Below are positions 51,601-60,290 of a stretch of 64,000 bases of DNA, piece by piece. Location: positions 5,208,001 through 5,272,000 of the forward strand of contig NZ_AP022588.1 of the NCBI RefSeq assembly GCF_010731735.1. The letters run 5' to 3'. Each line of letters begins with the position of its first letter. Position 1 is the first letter of the stretch. The DNA is from Mycolicibacterium sediminis (GTDB lineage: Bacteria; Actinomycetota; Actinomycetes; Mycobacteriales; Mycobacteriaceae). The position numbers and the translations under genes are program-made. The notes under the pieces were generated by a model, which saw nothing but the letters and a program-made list of their open reading frames with translations, ran no database searches and was not told the DNA's origin.

Positions 51601-52479
51601 TTGCCCAACAAGAAGATCGAGATCAACGGCGGCAACGTCGTCTACGAGATCCTCGGCAAGGAGGGCGACTTCATCGCGCTCACGCCCGGTGGCCGGTTCA
51701 GCAAGGACATCCCGGGCCTCAAGCCGCTGGCGCGCAAGCTCGTCGAGGGCGGTTACCGGGTGCTGCTGTGGGACCGGCCCAACTGCGGCAAGTCCGACGT
51801 CCAGTTCACCGGGCAGAGCGAATCGCACATGCGCGCGGACACGTTGCGGCAGCTGATCACGGCGCTGGACATCGGGCCGTGCATCATCGCCGGCGGCTCC
51901 GGCGGCGCGCGCGACTCGATGCTGACCACCATGCTCTATCCCGAACTCGTCACGAAGCTGGTGGTGTGGAACATCGTGGGCGGCGTGTACGGCTCGTTCG
52001 TGCTGGGTTCCTACTACATCGTGCCGAGCATCCTCGCGGTGCGCGGCGGCGGCATGAAGGACGTCGCCCGCGTCGGCGAGTGGCAGGAGCGCATCGCCGA
52101 GAACCCGGACAACGAGCAGCGGATCCTGGATCAGGATCCCGCGCAGTTCCTCAAGCTGATGCTGCGCTGGCTCAACGCCTTCGTCCCGAAGCCCGGCCAG
52201 ACCATCCCAGGCGTCGAGGACGAATTGTTCGACAACATCACCGTTCCGACGCTCATCATCCGTGGTGGCGAGAACGACATGGACCATCCCAAGCGGACCT
52301 CGCTCGAGATCAGCTGCCTGATCAACGGTTCCACGCTGATCGACCCGCCGTGGCCGGAGGACGCGTGGGAGCGGGCCGGAGAGGCGCGCGCCTCGGGCAA
52401 GGTCAAGCGCTTCAACATGTTCGACACCTGGGTGCAGGCCGCGCCGGCGATCCTCGACTTCCTGAAGACGTCGACGTGA
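51601..52479 (+). CDS. Alpha/beta hydrolase
   Basis: A 292-residue alpha/beta-hydrolase-fold protein. The nucleophile elbow is GGSGG (Ser100) and the acid is probably in RGGENDMDHP. The usual C-terminal catalytic His is not obvious: the last segment NMFDTWVQAAPAILDFL has none, so activity may differ from a classical hydrolase. The start is a TTG at 51601 behind AGGAG, unusual but well supported because no other start lies before the first strand. It follows the Rieske gene by 16 bp and may hydrolyse a C-C or ester bond in the pathway. Confidence 0.82.
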   Translation: MPNKKIEINGGNVVYEILGKEGDFIALTPGGRFSKDIPGLKPLARKLVEGGYRVLLWDRPNCGKSDVQFTGQSESHMRADTLRQLITALDIGPCIIAGGSGGARDSMLTTMLYPELVTKLVVWNIVGGVYGSFVLGSYYIVPSILAVRGGGMKDVARVGEWQERIAENPDNEQRILDQDPAQFLKLMLRWLNAFVPKPGQTIPGVEDELFDNITVPTLIIRGGENDMDHPKRTSLEISCLINGSTLIDPPWPEDAWERAGEARASGKVKRFNMFDTWVQAAPAILDFLKTST

Positions 52480-52492
52480 CCCTCCCGGCCGC

Positions 52493-52975
52493 TCACGTCA
52501 CGACGATCCGCACCTCGCAGTTCAGGGATGCCTCCAGTGCCGTGTGCACGCGACTCTCGGGCACCCGCGTCAGGTCGGACCTCGTCAGCGTCACCGTCAC
52601 GAGGTCCCAGCCGGCGTCGGTGGCGGTGCGCTCGACCTCCGCGCTGAGGCCCATGCCGGCGAGGACGCCGTGTGCATCGTCGTCGGTTCCCCTGCTGACG
52701 TACGTGAGAACTCCCGGTGACGGTTCCGCGCCGAAGTCGCCGAACGCCCGCACGCACAGTCCCATCGCCGTGCGCTGCAGTGCGTCCGGGTCGTTGCCGG
52801 AGATCAGGACCTCGACCTGCCGGCGATCGGCGGGCATCGACGCGAGATCCGCTGCGACGACGTCTGCGCCGAGATCGGCCGCCAACTCCGCGAGCCTCGC
52901 CATGCCGTCGCGCAGCTGGGCGGCGCTCAGCGACGCCGAGGGATCGACGTCGACGCGCACCACGGCAGTCCTCAT
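52493..52975 (-). CDS. Conserved-looking hypothetical protein
   Basis: A 160-residue soluble protein I do not recognise. It has an N-terminal helix rich in Ala/Leu (ASLSAAQLRDGMARLAELAADLGADVV), a central GNDPDALQRTAMGLCVRAFGDFG and a C-terminal alternating Val/Thr beta pattern. It has no signal peptide or membrane segment. It is the only minus-strand gene inside an otherwise plus-strand block from 48.9 to 60.3 kb, convergent with the hydrolase and divergent from the NuoF-like gene by 36 bp. The ATG at 52975 is the natural start; the much longer frame upstream is antisense to the NuoF-like gene. Confidence 0.55.
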   Translation of the reverse strand: MRTAVVRVDVDPSASLSAAQLRDGMARLAELAADLGADVVAADLASMPADRRQVEVLISGNDPDALQRTAMGLCVRAFGDFGAEPSPGVLTYVSRGTDDDAHGVLAGMGLSAEVERTATDAGWDLVTVTLTRSDLTRVPESRVHTALEASLNCEVRIVVT

Positions 52976-53011
52976 GTCTCGCAGCCTATGCCCGGGCGAC
53001 GGGGCTCGATC

Positions 53012-54307
53012 GTGACCACGATGGAGAACGGGTCGACCGCCCTCGTGTCCGCCGCGGTCTGGCCCGGACTCGAACCCCGCCTGCTGCGCCTCGAGCAGAC
53101 GGCCGAGGACTACGCGACCTACGTCGAGGCCGGCGGGTATCAGGACCTCGATGATCCGGACGCCCTGCTCGACGAGGTGGACCGCAGTGGACTGCTGGGG
53201 CGGGGCGGCGCCGCCTTTCCCCTCGCCGTGAAACTGCGGACGGTGCGCGACGCGGGACGTGGCGGCGTGCCGACGGTGGTGCTGGCCAACGGCGAGGAGG
53301 GTGAGCCCGCCTCGGTGAAGGACAAGTGGCTGCTGCGCAACCGACCCCACCTCGTGCTCGACGGCATCCGGTTGGCCGCACGGATCGTCGGCGCCGACCA
53401 TGCGCACGTGTACCTGTCCGACGTGCTGGCCGCCGAGGCGGTCAACGCCGCTCTGCACTCCGTCCCCTCGACGGGACTCGCGGTCGCGGTGGTGACGGTC
53501 GATCCCGGCTACGTCGCCGGGGAGGAGACCGCCGCGGTCCGCGCCGTCAACGGTGGTCCCGCCAAGCCCACCGACAAACCGCCCCGCCCATTCCAAGAGG
53601 GAGTCCGCGGTCTGCCCACCCTCGTCTCGAACGTCGAGACATTGGCCAACCTGCCGTTCATCCTGCGCCACGGAAGCGACACGTACCGCGCGCAGGGCAC
53701 GTCGGCCTCCCCCGGCACGTTCCTCGCGACGGTGACCGGTGGGGACAGACCACCCGCGCTGTACGAGTTGCCGCACGGCACGTCGGTGACCGAACTGCTC
53801 ACCCACCATGGTGTTTCGATCGAGAACGTCAGCGGCGTACTGATGGGTGGGTACTTCGCGGGGCTGCTCAACCGCGAGGTGCTGGACGTCACGCTCGACC
53901 ACGAGACCATGCGACGGCTCGGCAGCGGACTCGGGTGCGGAGCGGTGGCCGTCATCTCCGACGAGTGCCCGGTCGCGGTCGCGGCGTCGGTCCTGTCGTA
54001 CTTCGACCGCGAGAACGCCGGCCAGTGCGGTTCGTGCTTCAACGGCACCGCGGCGATGGCCGCAGTCGCGGGGGCGCTGCGGGACGGCGCCGCGACGCCC
54101 GAGGATCTCGGCAGGCTCGAGCGGTGGTCGGTGGTGCTGCGCGGACGTGGGGCGTGCGCGACGTTGGACGCGGCGACCAACGTGGCAGCCAGCCTGCTCA
54201 GGGCGTTTCCGAATGACGTCGCCCGCCACCTGGCCGGCGCCTGCGAGCCGTGCCGCACGGACGCGTACGCAGCCGCCCGGCCCTACGAAGTGGAGGCGGT
54301 GTCGTGA
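53012..54307 (+). CDS. NuoF-like NADH-binding flavoprotein
   Basis: A 431-residue single-chain homologue of complex I subunit F. The FMN motif GRGGAAFP is at 63-70 and the NADH loop NGEEGEP at 93-99. An SLBB-like segment (YELPHGTSVTELLTHHG) follows. In the iron-sulphur region NuoF has four Cys; here ENAGQCGSCFNG has only the second and third (the first is Ala) and RGACATLD gives the fourth, while an extra CEPC lies near the C-terminus. It overlaps a ferredoxin gene (GTGA) and may pass NADH electrons to that ferredoxin and on to P450s. GTG 53012 is chosen; ATG 53021 is possible. Confidence 0.83.
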   Translation: MTTMENGSTALVSAAVWPGLEPRLLRLEQTAEDYATYVEAGGYQDLDDPDALLDEVDRSGLLGRGGAAFPLAVKLRTVRDAGRGGVPTVVLANGEEGEPASVKDKWLLRNRPHLVLDGIRLAARIVGADHAHVYLSDVLAAEAVNAALHSVPSTGLAVAVVTVDPGYVAGEETAAVRAVNGGPAKPTDKPPRPFQEGVRGLPTLVSNVETLANLPFILRHGSDTYRAQGTSASPGTFLATVTGGDRPPALYELPHGTSVTELLTHHGVSIENVSGVLMGGYFAGLLNREVLDVTLDHETMRRLGSGLGCGAVAVISDECPVAVAASVLSYFDRENAGQCGSCFNGTAAMAAVAGALRDGAATPEDLGRLERWSVVLRGRGACATLDAATNVAASLLRAFPNDVARHLAGACEPCRTDAYAAARPYEVEAVS

Positions 54308-54612
54308 GTGATCCGATGCGCATCAGGCTCGACCGCACGATGTGCGATGGATTCGGGATCTGCGCCAAGCACGCGCCCGAGTACTTCTCGCTCGACGACT
54401 GGGGCTACGCGTCGCTCATCGGCGACGGCACCGTACGAGATTCCGACCGTCCAGCCGTGGTGCGGGCACTGCTCGACTGCCCGGTACACGCGATCATCGA
54501 CATGGGCGGGCAGCCACCTTCTCGCGCACGCCCGCAAGCCGTTCCGGACGAGGCTCCCGAGCCGCACCCCTCGACCGAGGACAACGAAGCGATCTCGGAG
54601 TTCGTCCGGTGA
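54304..54612 (+). CDS. [3Fe-4S]-type ferredoxin with C-terminal tail, CxxFxxC
   Basis: A 102-residue single-cluster ferredoxin. The ligands are C-DG-F-GI-C near 14-20 and a distal DCP near 61; the variable residue is Phe rather than His. Unlike the other three, it carries a 35-residue Pro/Glu-rich C-terminal tail (QAVPDEAPEPHPSTEDNE). The start GTG overlaps the NuoF-like stop and its own stop overlaps the next start, so it is translated with both. It is the likely direct partner of the NuoF-like protein. Confidence 0.88.
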   Translation: MSDPMRIRLDRTMCDGFGICAKHAPEYFSLDDWGYASLIGDGTVRDSDRPAVVRALLDCPVHAIIDMGGQPPSRARPQAVPDEAPEPHPSTEDNEAISEFVR

Positions 54613-56255
54613 CACGCCCGCTGCCCCAGCTCACCGCACAGAACGAGTTCTTCTGGACCTCGGGCGCCGACGGCCGGCTGCGCATCCAGGAGTGCCTCAA
54701 CTGTCGGGCGCTGATCCACCCGCCCGCACCGGTGTGCCGGTACTGCCGTCGTACCGAGATGGGCGTCCGCGTCGTGTCGGGGAAGGCCACGCTCGCGGGG
54801 TTGTCCGTCAACCACCGCTTCGGTTTTCCCGACCTGCCTCCGCCTTACGTAGTAGCCGAGGTCGCGATCCTCGAGGACCCGCGAGTCCGATTGACCACCA
54901 ACGTCATCGACGCCGATCCCGACGACCTGGCGATCGGCCAACCCGTCGAGGTGACGTTCCAGCAGATCGAGGACGTCTGGCTCCCGCTGTTCAGGCCGGC
55001 GCCCGACGCGGACGCCCCCACCGCGATGCCGGCGGATCTGATCCCGCCCGAGCGCTTCGCCGACCACGTACGGCCGATGCTGACGACGGCGAAGTTCGAG
55101 GACCACTCGGCCATCACCGGCATCGGCATGTCGACGATCGGCCGCAGGCAGATGGTCCCGCCGCTGTCGCTGACGATCCAGGCGTGCGAGGAGGCCATCG
55201 CCGATGCGGGCCTCACCTACGACGACATCGATGGCCTGTCCACCTATCCCGGCCTCGACGTGGCGGGGATGGGCGAAGGTGGCGTCAGCGCGCTGGAGGG
55301 TGCGCTCGGTCTGCGTCCGACGTGGATCAACGGCGGCATGGACACGTTCGGTCCCGGCGGTTCGGTCATCGCGGCGATGATGGCGGTGGCCACCGGGATG
55401 GCCCGCCACGTGCTGTGCTTCCGCACGCTGTGGGAGGCGACGTTTCAGCAGCTGATGAAGGAGGGCAGGATGGCCCCTCCGATGGGTGCCCGCACCGCCA
55501 GCTTCCAGCATCCCTTCGGCGCGGTCTCGGCGGCGCACGTGCTGGCGCAGAACGCGAGTCGCCACTTCGACCGCTACGGCACCACGCGCGAGACCCTGGG
55601 GTGGATCGCGCTGAACCAGCGTGCCAACGCCGCGCTGAACCCGACGGCCATCTATCGCGACCCGATGACCATGGACGACTATCTCTCCGCCCGGATGATC
55701 ACGACGCCGTTCGGGCTCTACGACTGCGACGTCCCGTGTGACGGTGCCGTCGCCGTCATCGTCTCGGCCGTCGACGCCGCGAAGGATCTCGCGAAGCCCC
55801 CGATCCGGTTCGAGGCCGTGGGCACGCAGATCATCGAGCGGCTCGACTGGGACCAGACCACCCTCACCCACGAGCCACAGGTACTCGGCCAGAGCGCGCA
55901 CATGTGGTCCCGAACGTCGTTGCGTCCGAGCGACGTTCACGTGGCGGAACTGTACGACGGCTTCACGTTCAACTGCCTGTCGTGGCTGGAGGGCCTCGGC
56001 TTCTGCGGCATCGGCGAGGCCAAGGACTTCCTCGACGGCGGCAGGAACATCGCCCGCGACGGCATCATTCCGCTCAACACGCACGGCGGACAGCTGTCGC
56101 ACGGCCGCACGCACGGCATGGGCCTGATCCACGAAGCCGTCACCCAGCTGCGCGGCGAGGCCGGTGACCGGCAGGTGGCGGGGGCACGGGTCGCCGTCAC
56201 CAGTAGCGGTGGGCTGACGCCCAGCGGCGTGATGCTCCTTCGGTCCGACGCGTGA
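54609..56255 (+). CDS. DUF35 OB-fold protein fused to thiolase/lipid-transfer (Ltp-type) domain
   Basis: A 548-residue fusion. Residues 25-50 form the DUF35 zinc ribbon (C29, C32, C43, C46), followed by an OB-fold to about 125, a linker, and a thiolase-like domain from about 160. The thiolase nucleophile position lies in GGMDTFGPGGSV and has no Cys; ELYDGFT and NTHGGQLSHGRTHGMG are present. Loss of the Cys is a feature of Ltp2-type retro-aldolases, which work with a separate DUF35 protein (ChsH2) in steroid side-chain loss. Here the two functions are in one chain, so a C-C-cleaving aldolase is the best inference. GTG 54609 overlaps the ferredoxin stop. Confidence 0.85.
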   Translation: MTRPLPQLTAQNEFFWTSGADGRLRIQECLNCRALIHPPAPVCRYCRRTEMGVRVVSGKATLAGLSVNHRFGFPDLPPPYVVAEVAILEDPRVRLTTNVIDADPDDLAIGQPVEVTFQQIEDVWLPLFRPAPDADAPTAMPADLIPPERFADHVRPMLTTAKFEDHSAITGIGMSTIGRRQMVPPLSLTIQACEEAIADAGLTYDDIDGLSTYPGLDVAGMGEGGVSALEGALGLRPTWINGGMDTFGPGGSVIAAMMAVATGMARHVLCFRTLWEATFQQLMKEGRMAPPMGARTASFQHPFGAVSAAHVLAQNASRHFDRYGTTRETLGWIALNQRANAALNPTAIYRDPMTMDDYLSARMITTPFGLYDCDVPCDGAVAVIVSAVDAAKDLAKPPIRFEAVGTQIIERLDWDQTTLTHEPQVLGQSAHMWSRTSLRPSDVHVAELYDGFTFNCLSWLEGLGFCGIGEAKDFLDGGRNIARDGIIPLNTHGGQLSHGRTHGMGLIHEAVTQLRGEAGDRQVAGARVAVTSSGGLTPSGVMLLRSDA

Positions 56256-57136
56256 TCCCGACCCCCCGCGTCGTCATGGTCGACGGCATTCCGATGTCCG
56301 CCCTCGTGGCCGAGGTCGCCGACCCCCGCGCGGTCGTCGTCGCGATCCACGGTGGTGCCACGTCGTCGGCGTACTTCGACTGCCCCGGCCACCCGGAACT
56401 GTCGCTGCTGCGGGCCGCCACGGCCGCCGGCGTGACCGCGATCGCGCTCGACCGGCCCGGCTACGGGGCATCCGCGCTGTGGGCCGACGAGATGACCGAG
56501 CCGGACCGACGGGTGGCGCTGTCCTACGGCGCGGTCGACCGCACTCTCGGCGAGACGCAGCGAGGTGCCGGACTCTTCCTCGTCGCACACTCCGCCGGTT
56601 GCGAACTGGCACTGCGGATGGCGGTCGACGACCGCGGTGGCGACGTCATCGGCCTCGAGCTGGCGGGTACCGGGTTGCGCTACCGGCCCGAGGCGCTCGC
56701 GCTGATCGAGGCGGCCACCGTCACCTCGCGTCCGGCAGGACTGCGCGACCTGCTGTGGCAACCCACCGAGTTCTACCCGCCGGAGGTGCTGACGGGCGCG
56801 CTGTCGGCGCCGGGCGTGGCCTACGAGGGCCGGGTGACCGCTGGGTGGACGCGCCGCGACTTCTCCGAACTGGCTGCGCGCGTCTCGGTTCCGGTCGAGT
56901 TCAGCGTCGCCGACCACGAAGCCGTCTGGGAGTCGTCAGCCGACGCGGTGGCGGCGATCGCTTCGGGGTTCTCGAACGCGCCGACGGTGGCGGTCAACGA
57001 GATGGCCGACAGCGGACACAATCTCAGCGTCGGGCGCACCGCAGGCGGCTATCACCAGCGCGTACTGACGTTCTTGGACGGATGCGTGGCCGCCAAACGG
57101 GGCGGTCGCGTCGAATCGAAGGTGGAGGCGGAGTGA
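56252..57136 (+). CDS. Alpha/beta hydrolase
   Basis: A 294-residue alpha/beta hydrolase. The nucleophile is Ser114 in AHSAG, the oxyanion strand is VVVAIHGGATSS, and a C-terminal catalytic His is likely in DSGHNLSVG, so the triad looks complete. GTG 56252 overlaps the upstream stop (GTGA) and the gene ends at the ATG of the next, so it is embedded in a fully coupled operon from the NuoF-like gene to the second hydroxyisobutyrate-dehydrogenase-like gene. The substrate is unknown; an ester or thioester intermediate is plausible. Confidence 0.85.
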   Translation: MIPTPRVVMVDGIPMSALVAEVADPRAVVVAIHGGATSSAYFDCPGHPELSLLRAATAAGVTAIALDRPGYGASALWADEMTEPDRRVALSYGAVDRTLGETQRGAGLFLVAHSAGCELALRMAVDDRGGDVIGLELAGTGLRYRPEALALIEAATVTSRPAGLRDLLWQPTEFYPPEVLTGALSAPGVAYEGRVTAGWTRRDFSELAARVSVPVEFSVADHEAVWESSADAVAAIASGFSNAPTVAVNEMADSGHNLSVGRTAGGYHQRVLTFLDGCVAAKRGGRVESKVEAE

Positions 57137-57954
57137 TGCGGGTCGGATTCATCGGGCTGGGGAGTCAGGGCGGGCCGATGGCGCGCAGGATCGTCGAGGG
57201 CGGGTTCGACCTGACGCTGTGGGCCCGCCGGCCCGAATCCCTGGAGCCCTATGCCGACACCGCGGCGACGGTCGCGGAGACGCCCGCGGAACTCGGTGCG
57301 GCGAGCGACCTGGTCTGCCTGTGCGTGGTGGGTGACGACGACGTCCGGCAGGTCCTCGACGGGGAGACGGGGGTGCTGGCGGGCATGGCGCCCGGGGGCA
57401 TCATCGCCGTCCACAGCACGGTGCACCCGGACACCTGCCGTGAACTCGCGGGCCTGGCGGCCACCAAGGGGCTGATCCTGATCGACGCGCCGGTGAGCGG
57501 GGGCGGGCCCGCGGTCGAGGCGGGCACTCTGATGGTGATGGTGGGCGGTGACGAGGCCGTCGTAGAGAAGGTCCGGCCGGTCTTCGCCACCTACTCCGAC
57601 GCCATCGTGCACCTCGGTGAACTGGGCGCCGGACAGGTCGCGAAGATCCTCAACAACCTGCAGTTCAGCGCCAATCTCGGCAGCGCGATCAGCACACTGC
57701 AGCTGGGCGATGCGCTCGGCATCCCGCGCGACCGGCTGTGCGAGGTACTCAACCGGGGCTCCGCGACGAGCAAGGCAATCGGGAGCATCACGATGTTCGG
57801 CGGCACGCTGGAAGGCCTGGCGCCCATCGCGGGGGCGTTGCTGCAGAAGGACGTTCGGCACGCGGCGAGCCTCGCCGAGCACGCGTCGGTACCGGAGGGC
57901 AGCGTTTTCGCCGCCGCGGACACCGCGCTGGCGTCGATGGACCACGCGCGGTGA
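57136..57954 (+). CDS. 3-hydroxyisobutyrate dehydrogenase-like NAD(P)-binding oxidoreductase 1
   Basis: A 272-residue beta-hydroxyacid dehydrogenase. The cofactor motif GLGSQGGPMA is near the N-terminus with ARRPE after beta-2, the substrate loop DAPVSGGGPAVEAGTL and the catalytic Lys in GAGQVAKILNN are present. The ATG at 57136 shares a base with the upstream stop; GTG 57133 one codon earlier is possible. Tandem with a second, diverged copy: both probably oxidise beta-hydroxy acids or reduce related semialdehydes formed by the aldolase step. Confidence 0.88.
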   Translation: MRVGFIGLGSQGGPMARRIVEGGFDLTLWARRPESLEPYADTAATVAETPAELGAASDLVCLCVVGDDDVRQVLDGETGVLAGMAPGGIIAVHSTVHPDTCRELAGLAATKGLILIDAPVSGGGPAVEAGTLMVMVGGDEAVVEKVRPVFATYSDAIVHLGELGAGQVAKILNNLQFSANLGSAISTLQLGDALGIPRDRLCEVLNRGSATSKAIGSITMFGGTLEGLAPIAGALLQKDVRHAASLAEHASVPEGSVFAAADTALASMDHAR

Positions 57955-58742
57955 AGGTCGGCTTCGTCGGCGCGGGCCGCATGGGGGCACCCATGGTGCA
58001 CCGCCTCGCCGAGGCCGGCCACGACGTGCGCGCGCTCGGACGCACCGACGAGAAGCGTTCCGCCATCGCTGATCTGGGGGCCACGCCGGTCCGCGAGATC
58101 GCCGACGTCGCCGCCGGAGCCGACGTCGTCGTCGTCTGCGTGTTCACCGACGACCAGGTGGCCGATCTCTGCCTGAACGGCGACCTGGTGGAACGGATGA
58201 CGCCCGGCGCGACGCTCGTCGTGCACACCACCGGCAGTCCGGACACCGCACGGGCCATCGCGAGCCGCTTCCCAGCGGTCGACGTCGTCGACGCACCCGT
58301 CAGCGGCGGCCCGCACGACATCGCCGCGGGCCACGTCACGCTGTTCGTCGGCGGCTCCGAGGACGCCGTCGGCCGCGTCGGGCCGGTGCTCGGTGCATAC
58401 GGTGACCCCGTCCTGCATGCGGGGACGACGGGTGCCGGGCAACTGGTGAAGCTGCTGAACAACACGATGTTCGCCGCACAGATCGGTCTGGTCGCGGAGG
58501 CCGTCCGCCTGGCGGCGCGGCTCGGGATGGACGAGACCCCGCTGCTTGAGGCCCTCGTGCACGGCAGCGCTGGAAGCCGCGCGCTCGACCTGATCGCCTC
58601 GGCCGGCTCGGCGCACGCGTTCATCTCCGCGGTCGGCGAATTCATCGGCAAGGACGTCGCGGTGGTGCGTCGTACCGTCGCCGAACTGGGTGGTGACCTC
58701 GGCGTGCTGGACGCCCTCGTGGACGCGGGCGCAGCCCGGTGA
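57951..58742 (+). CDS. 3-hydroxyisobutyrate dehydrogenase-like NAD(P)-binding oxidoreductase 2
   Basis: A 263-residue second enzyme of the same family. GAGRMGAPMV, DAPVSGGPHDIAAGHV and the catalytic Lys in GAGQLVKLLNN are intact. It differs enough from copy 1 (for example ALGRTDEK instead of ARRPE after beta-2) to suggest different substrates or cofactor preference. GTG 57951 overlaps the previous stop. It ends the coupled gene block; the next P450 starts 124 bp later with its own untranslated region. Confidence 0.88.
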   Translation: MKVGFVGAGRMGAPMVHRLAEAGHDVRALGRTDEKRSAIADLGATPVREIADVAAGADVVVVCVFTDDQVADLCLNGDLVERMTPGATLVVHTTGSPDTARAIASRFPAVDVVDAPVSGGPHDIAAGHVTLFVGGSEDAVGRVGPVLGAYGDPVLHAGTTGAGQLVKLLNNTMFAAQIGLVAEAVRLAARLGMDETPLLEALVHGSAGSRALDLIASAGSAHAFISAVGEFIGKDVAVVRRTVAELGGDLGVLDALVDAGAAR

Positions 58743-58866
58743 CCGAGGCTCGACCGGTTGGCGATTCGGCTGAATTCCCCGACGCCGTGGCCCATACTGT
58801 TGCCGTTACAAACCCGCAGCCTTCCGTAACTGCGCCATCTGCCCGTCCAGCGCCGAGGAGGACCTC

Positions 58867-60069
58867 GTGACCAAGCCCAAGCTGGTATTCCATCCATTCG
58901 CGCAGGAGTACTTCGACAACCCGTACGACGTCTACCAGCGGATGCGCGACGAAGCCCCCCTCTACTACGACGAGGTCGAGGACTTCTACGCGCTGACCCG
59001 ACACGAGGACGTCGCGGCAGCCTTCAAGGATCACGAGTCCTTCTCGTCGGCGCGCGGATGCGACCTGGGCATGGTGCGCTCCGACGAGCCGCCGCAGAAG
59101 TCGATCATCTTCATGGATCCACCGGATCACCGGCACATGCGCAGCCTGCTCAACAAGGCCTTCACGCCGCGTGCCATCCTGTCGCAGCGCGAGACGGTCG
59201 TCGAACTCGTCGAGCACTACCTGGGGAAGGCGAACCCCGACGACTTCGACGTCGTGCAGGACTTCTCGGGCCCCTTCCCCGTCGAGGTCATCACCCGCAT
59301 GGCGGGCGTACCCGAGGACTTCCGCCAGCAGGTCCGCCACTGGATCGACAAGAGCCTGCACCGCAAGCCCGGTCAGATCGACGGCGACGACGACAACATG
59401 CAGGCCAACATCGATTCGGGCATCTACTACTACGGCCTGGTCCTCGAGCGCCGGGAGAATCCTCGGGACGACATGATCAGCCGTCTGATCGCCGCGGAGA
59501 TCCCGTGCGAGGACGGCACGATGCGCAAACTCGACGACGTCGAGATCACCGGATTCACCATCCTTCTGGGTGGCGCCGGCGCCGAGACCGTCACCAAGCT
59601 CGTCGGCAGCGCCGTGGTCGAGTTCGCGCGGCATCCCGACCAGTGGCAGAAGCTGCTCGACGATCGCAGCAAGATCCCCGCCGCCGTCGAGGAACTGCTG
59701 CGCTGGGTCGGACCCGTGCAGTACAACGTGCGCTACAGCGTCAAGGACGTCGAGGTACCGAGCGGCCTCATCCCGGCGAACAAGCCGGTCTTCCTGATGG
59801 GAGCGTCGGCCAACCGCGACCCGCGGGCCTTCACCGACGGCGAGACCTTCGACATCGACCGCGACCGCACGGAGGCCCAGAATCTAGGGCTGGGCTATGG
59901 GATTCACAGTTGCCTGGGCGCTGCGCTGGCCCGCATGGAGACCGCTATCGCGCTCGAGCACCTGCTCGACTTCATGCCGCGCTACGAGGTCGACTTCGAC
60001 CGGCTGCAGCGGGTGAACATGCAGAACGTCGCCGGCTACCACCACGTGCCGGTGCGGGTGCTGAGGTAG
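58867..60069 (+). CDS. Cytochrome P450 (CYP-C of this window)
   Basis: A 400-residue P450. The I-helix is LLGGAGAETVTK, the ExxR EELLR and the haem signature LGYGIHSCLGA with Cys near 349. The second Thr of the usual E/D-T-T is Val. The GTG at 58867 follows GAGGAGGACC. The 124-bp upstream region contains a CCATACTGT stretch but no shared operator, so it may be read through from the preceding operon. A dedicated ferredoxin follows 2 bp after its stop. Confidence 0.92.
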   Translation: MTKPKLVFHPFAQEYFDNPYDVYQRMRDEAPLYYDEVEDFYALTRHEDVAAAFKDHESFSSARGCDLGMVRSDEPPQKSIIFMDPPDHRHMRSLLNKAFTPRAILSQRETVVELVEHYLGKANPDDFDVVQDFSGPFPVEVITRMAGVPEDFRQQVRHWIDKSLHRKPGQIDGDDDNMQANIDSGIYYYGLVLERRENPRDDMISRLIAAEIPCEDGTMRKLDDVEITGFTILLGGAGAETVTKLVGSAVVEFARHPDQWQKLLDDRSKIPAAVEELLRWVGPVQYNVRYSVKDVEVPSGLIPANKPVFLMGASANRDPRAFTDGETFDIDRDRTEAQNLGLGYGIHSCLGAALARMETAIALEHLLDFMPRYEVDFDRLQRVNMQNVAGYHHVPVRVLR

Positions 60070-60071
60070 CC

Positions 60072-60272
60072 ATGACACAGAAGATCGAGGTCGACTTCGG
60101 CCTGTGCGAGAGCAACGGGGTGTGCATGGGCATCATCCCCGAGGTATTCGACCTCGACGACGACGACTACCTGCACGTACTCACCGACCACGTCACGCCC
60201 GACAACGAGCAACAGGTCAGGGAGTCCGTGCGACAGTGCCCGCGACAGGCCATCGCCATCGTCGACGAGTGA
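60072..60272 (+). CDS. [3Fe-4S]-type ferredoxin, CxxNxxC
   Basis: A 66-residue single-cluster ferredoxin with ligands C-ES-N-GV-C near 12-18 and QCP near 57; Asn replaces the common His as the variable residue. It lies 2 bp after CYP-C on the same strand and is its presumed electron donor. The ATG is at 60072. Confidence 0.92.
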   Translation: MTQKIEVDFGLCESNGVCMGIIPEVFDLDDDDYLHVLTDHVTPDNEQQVRESVRQCPRQAIAIVDE

Positions 60273-60290
60273 TCCGCTGCTCAGTCATCC

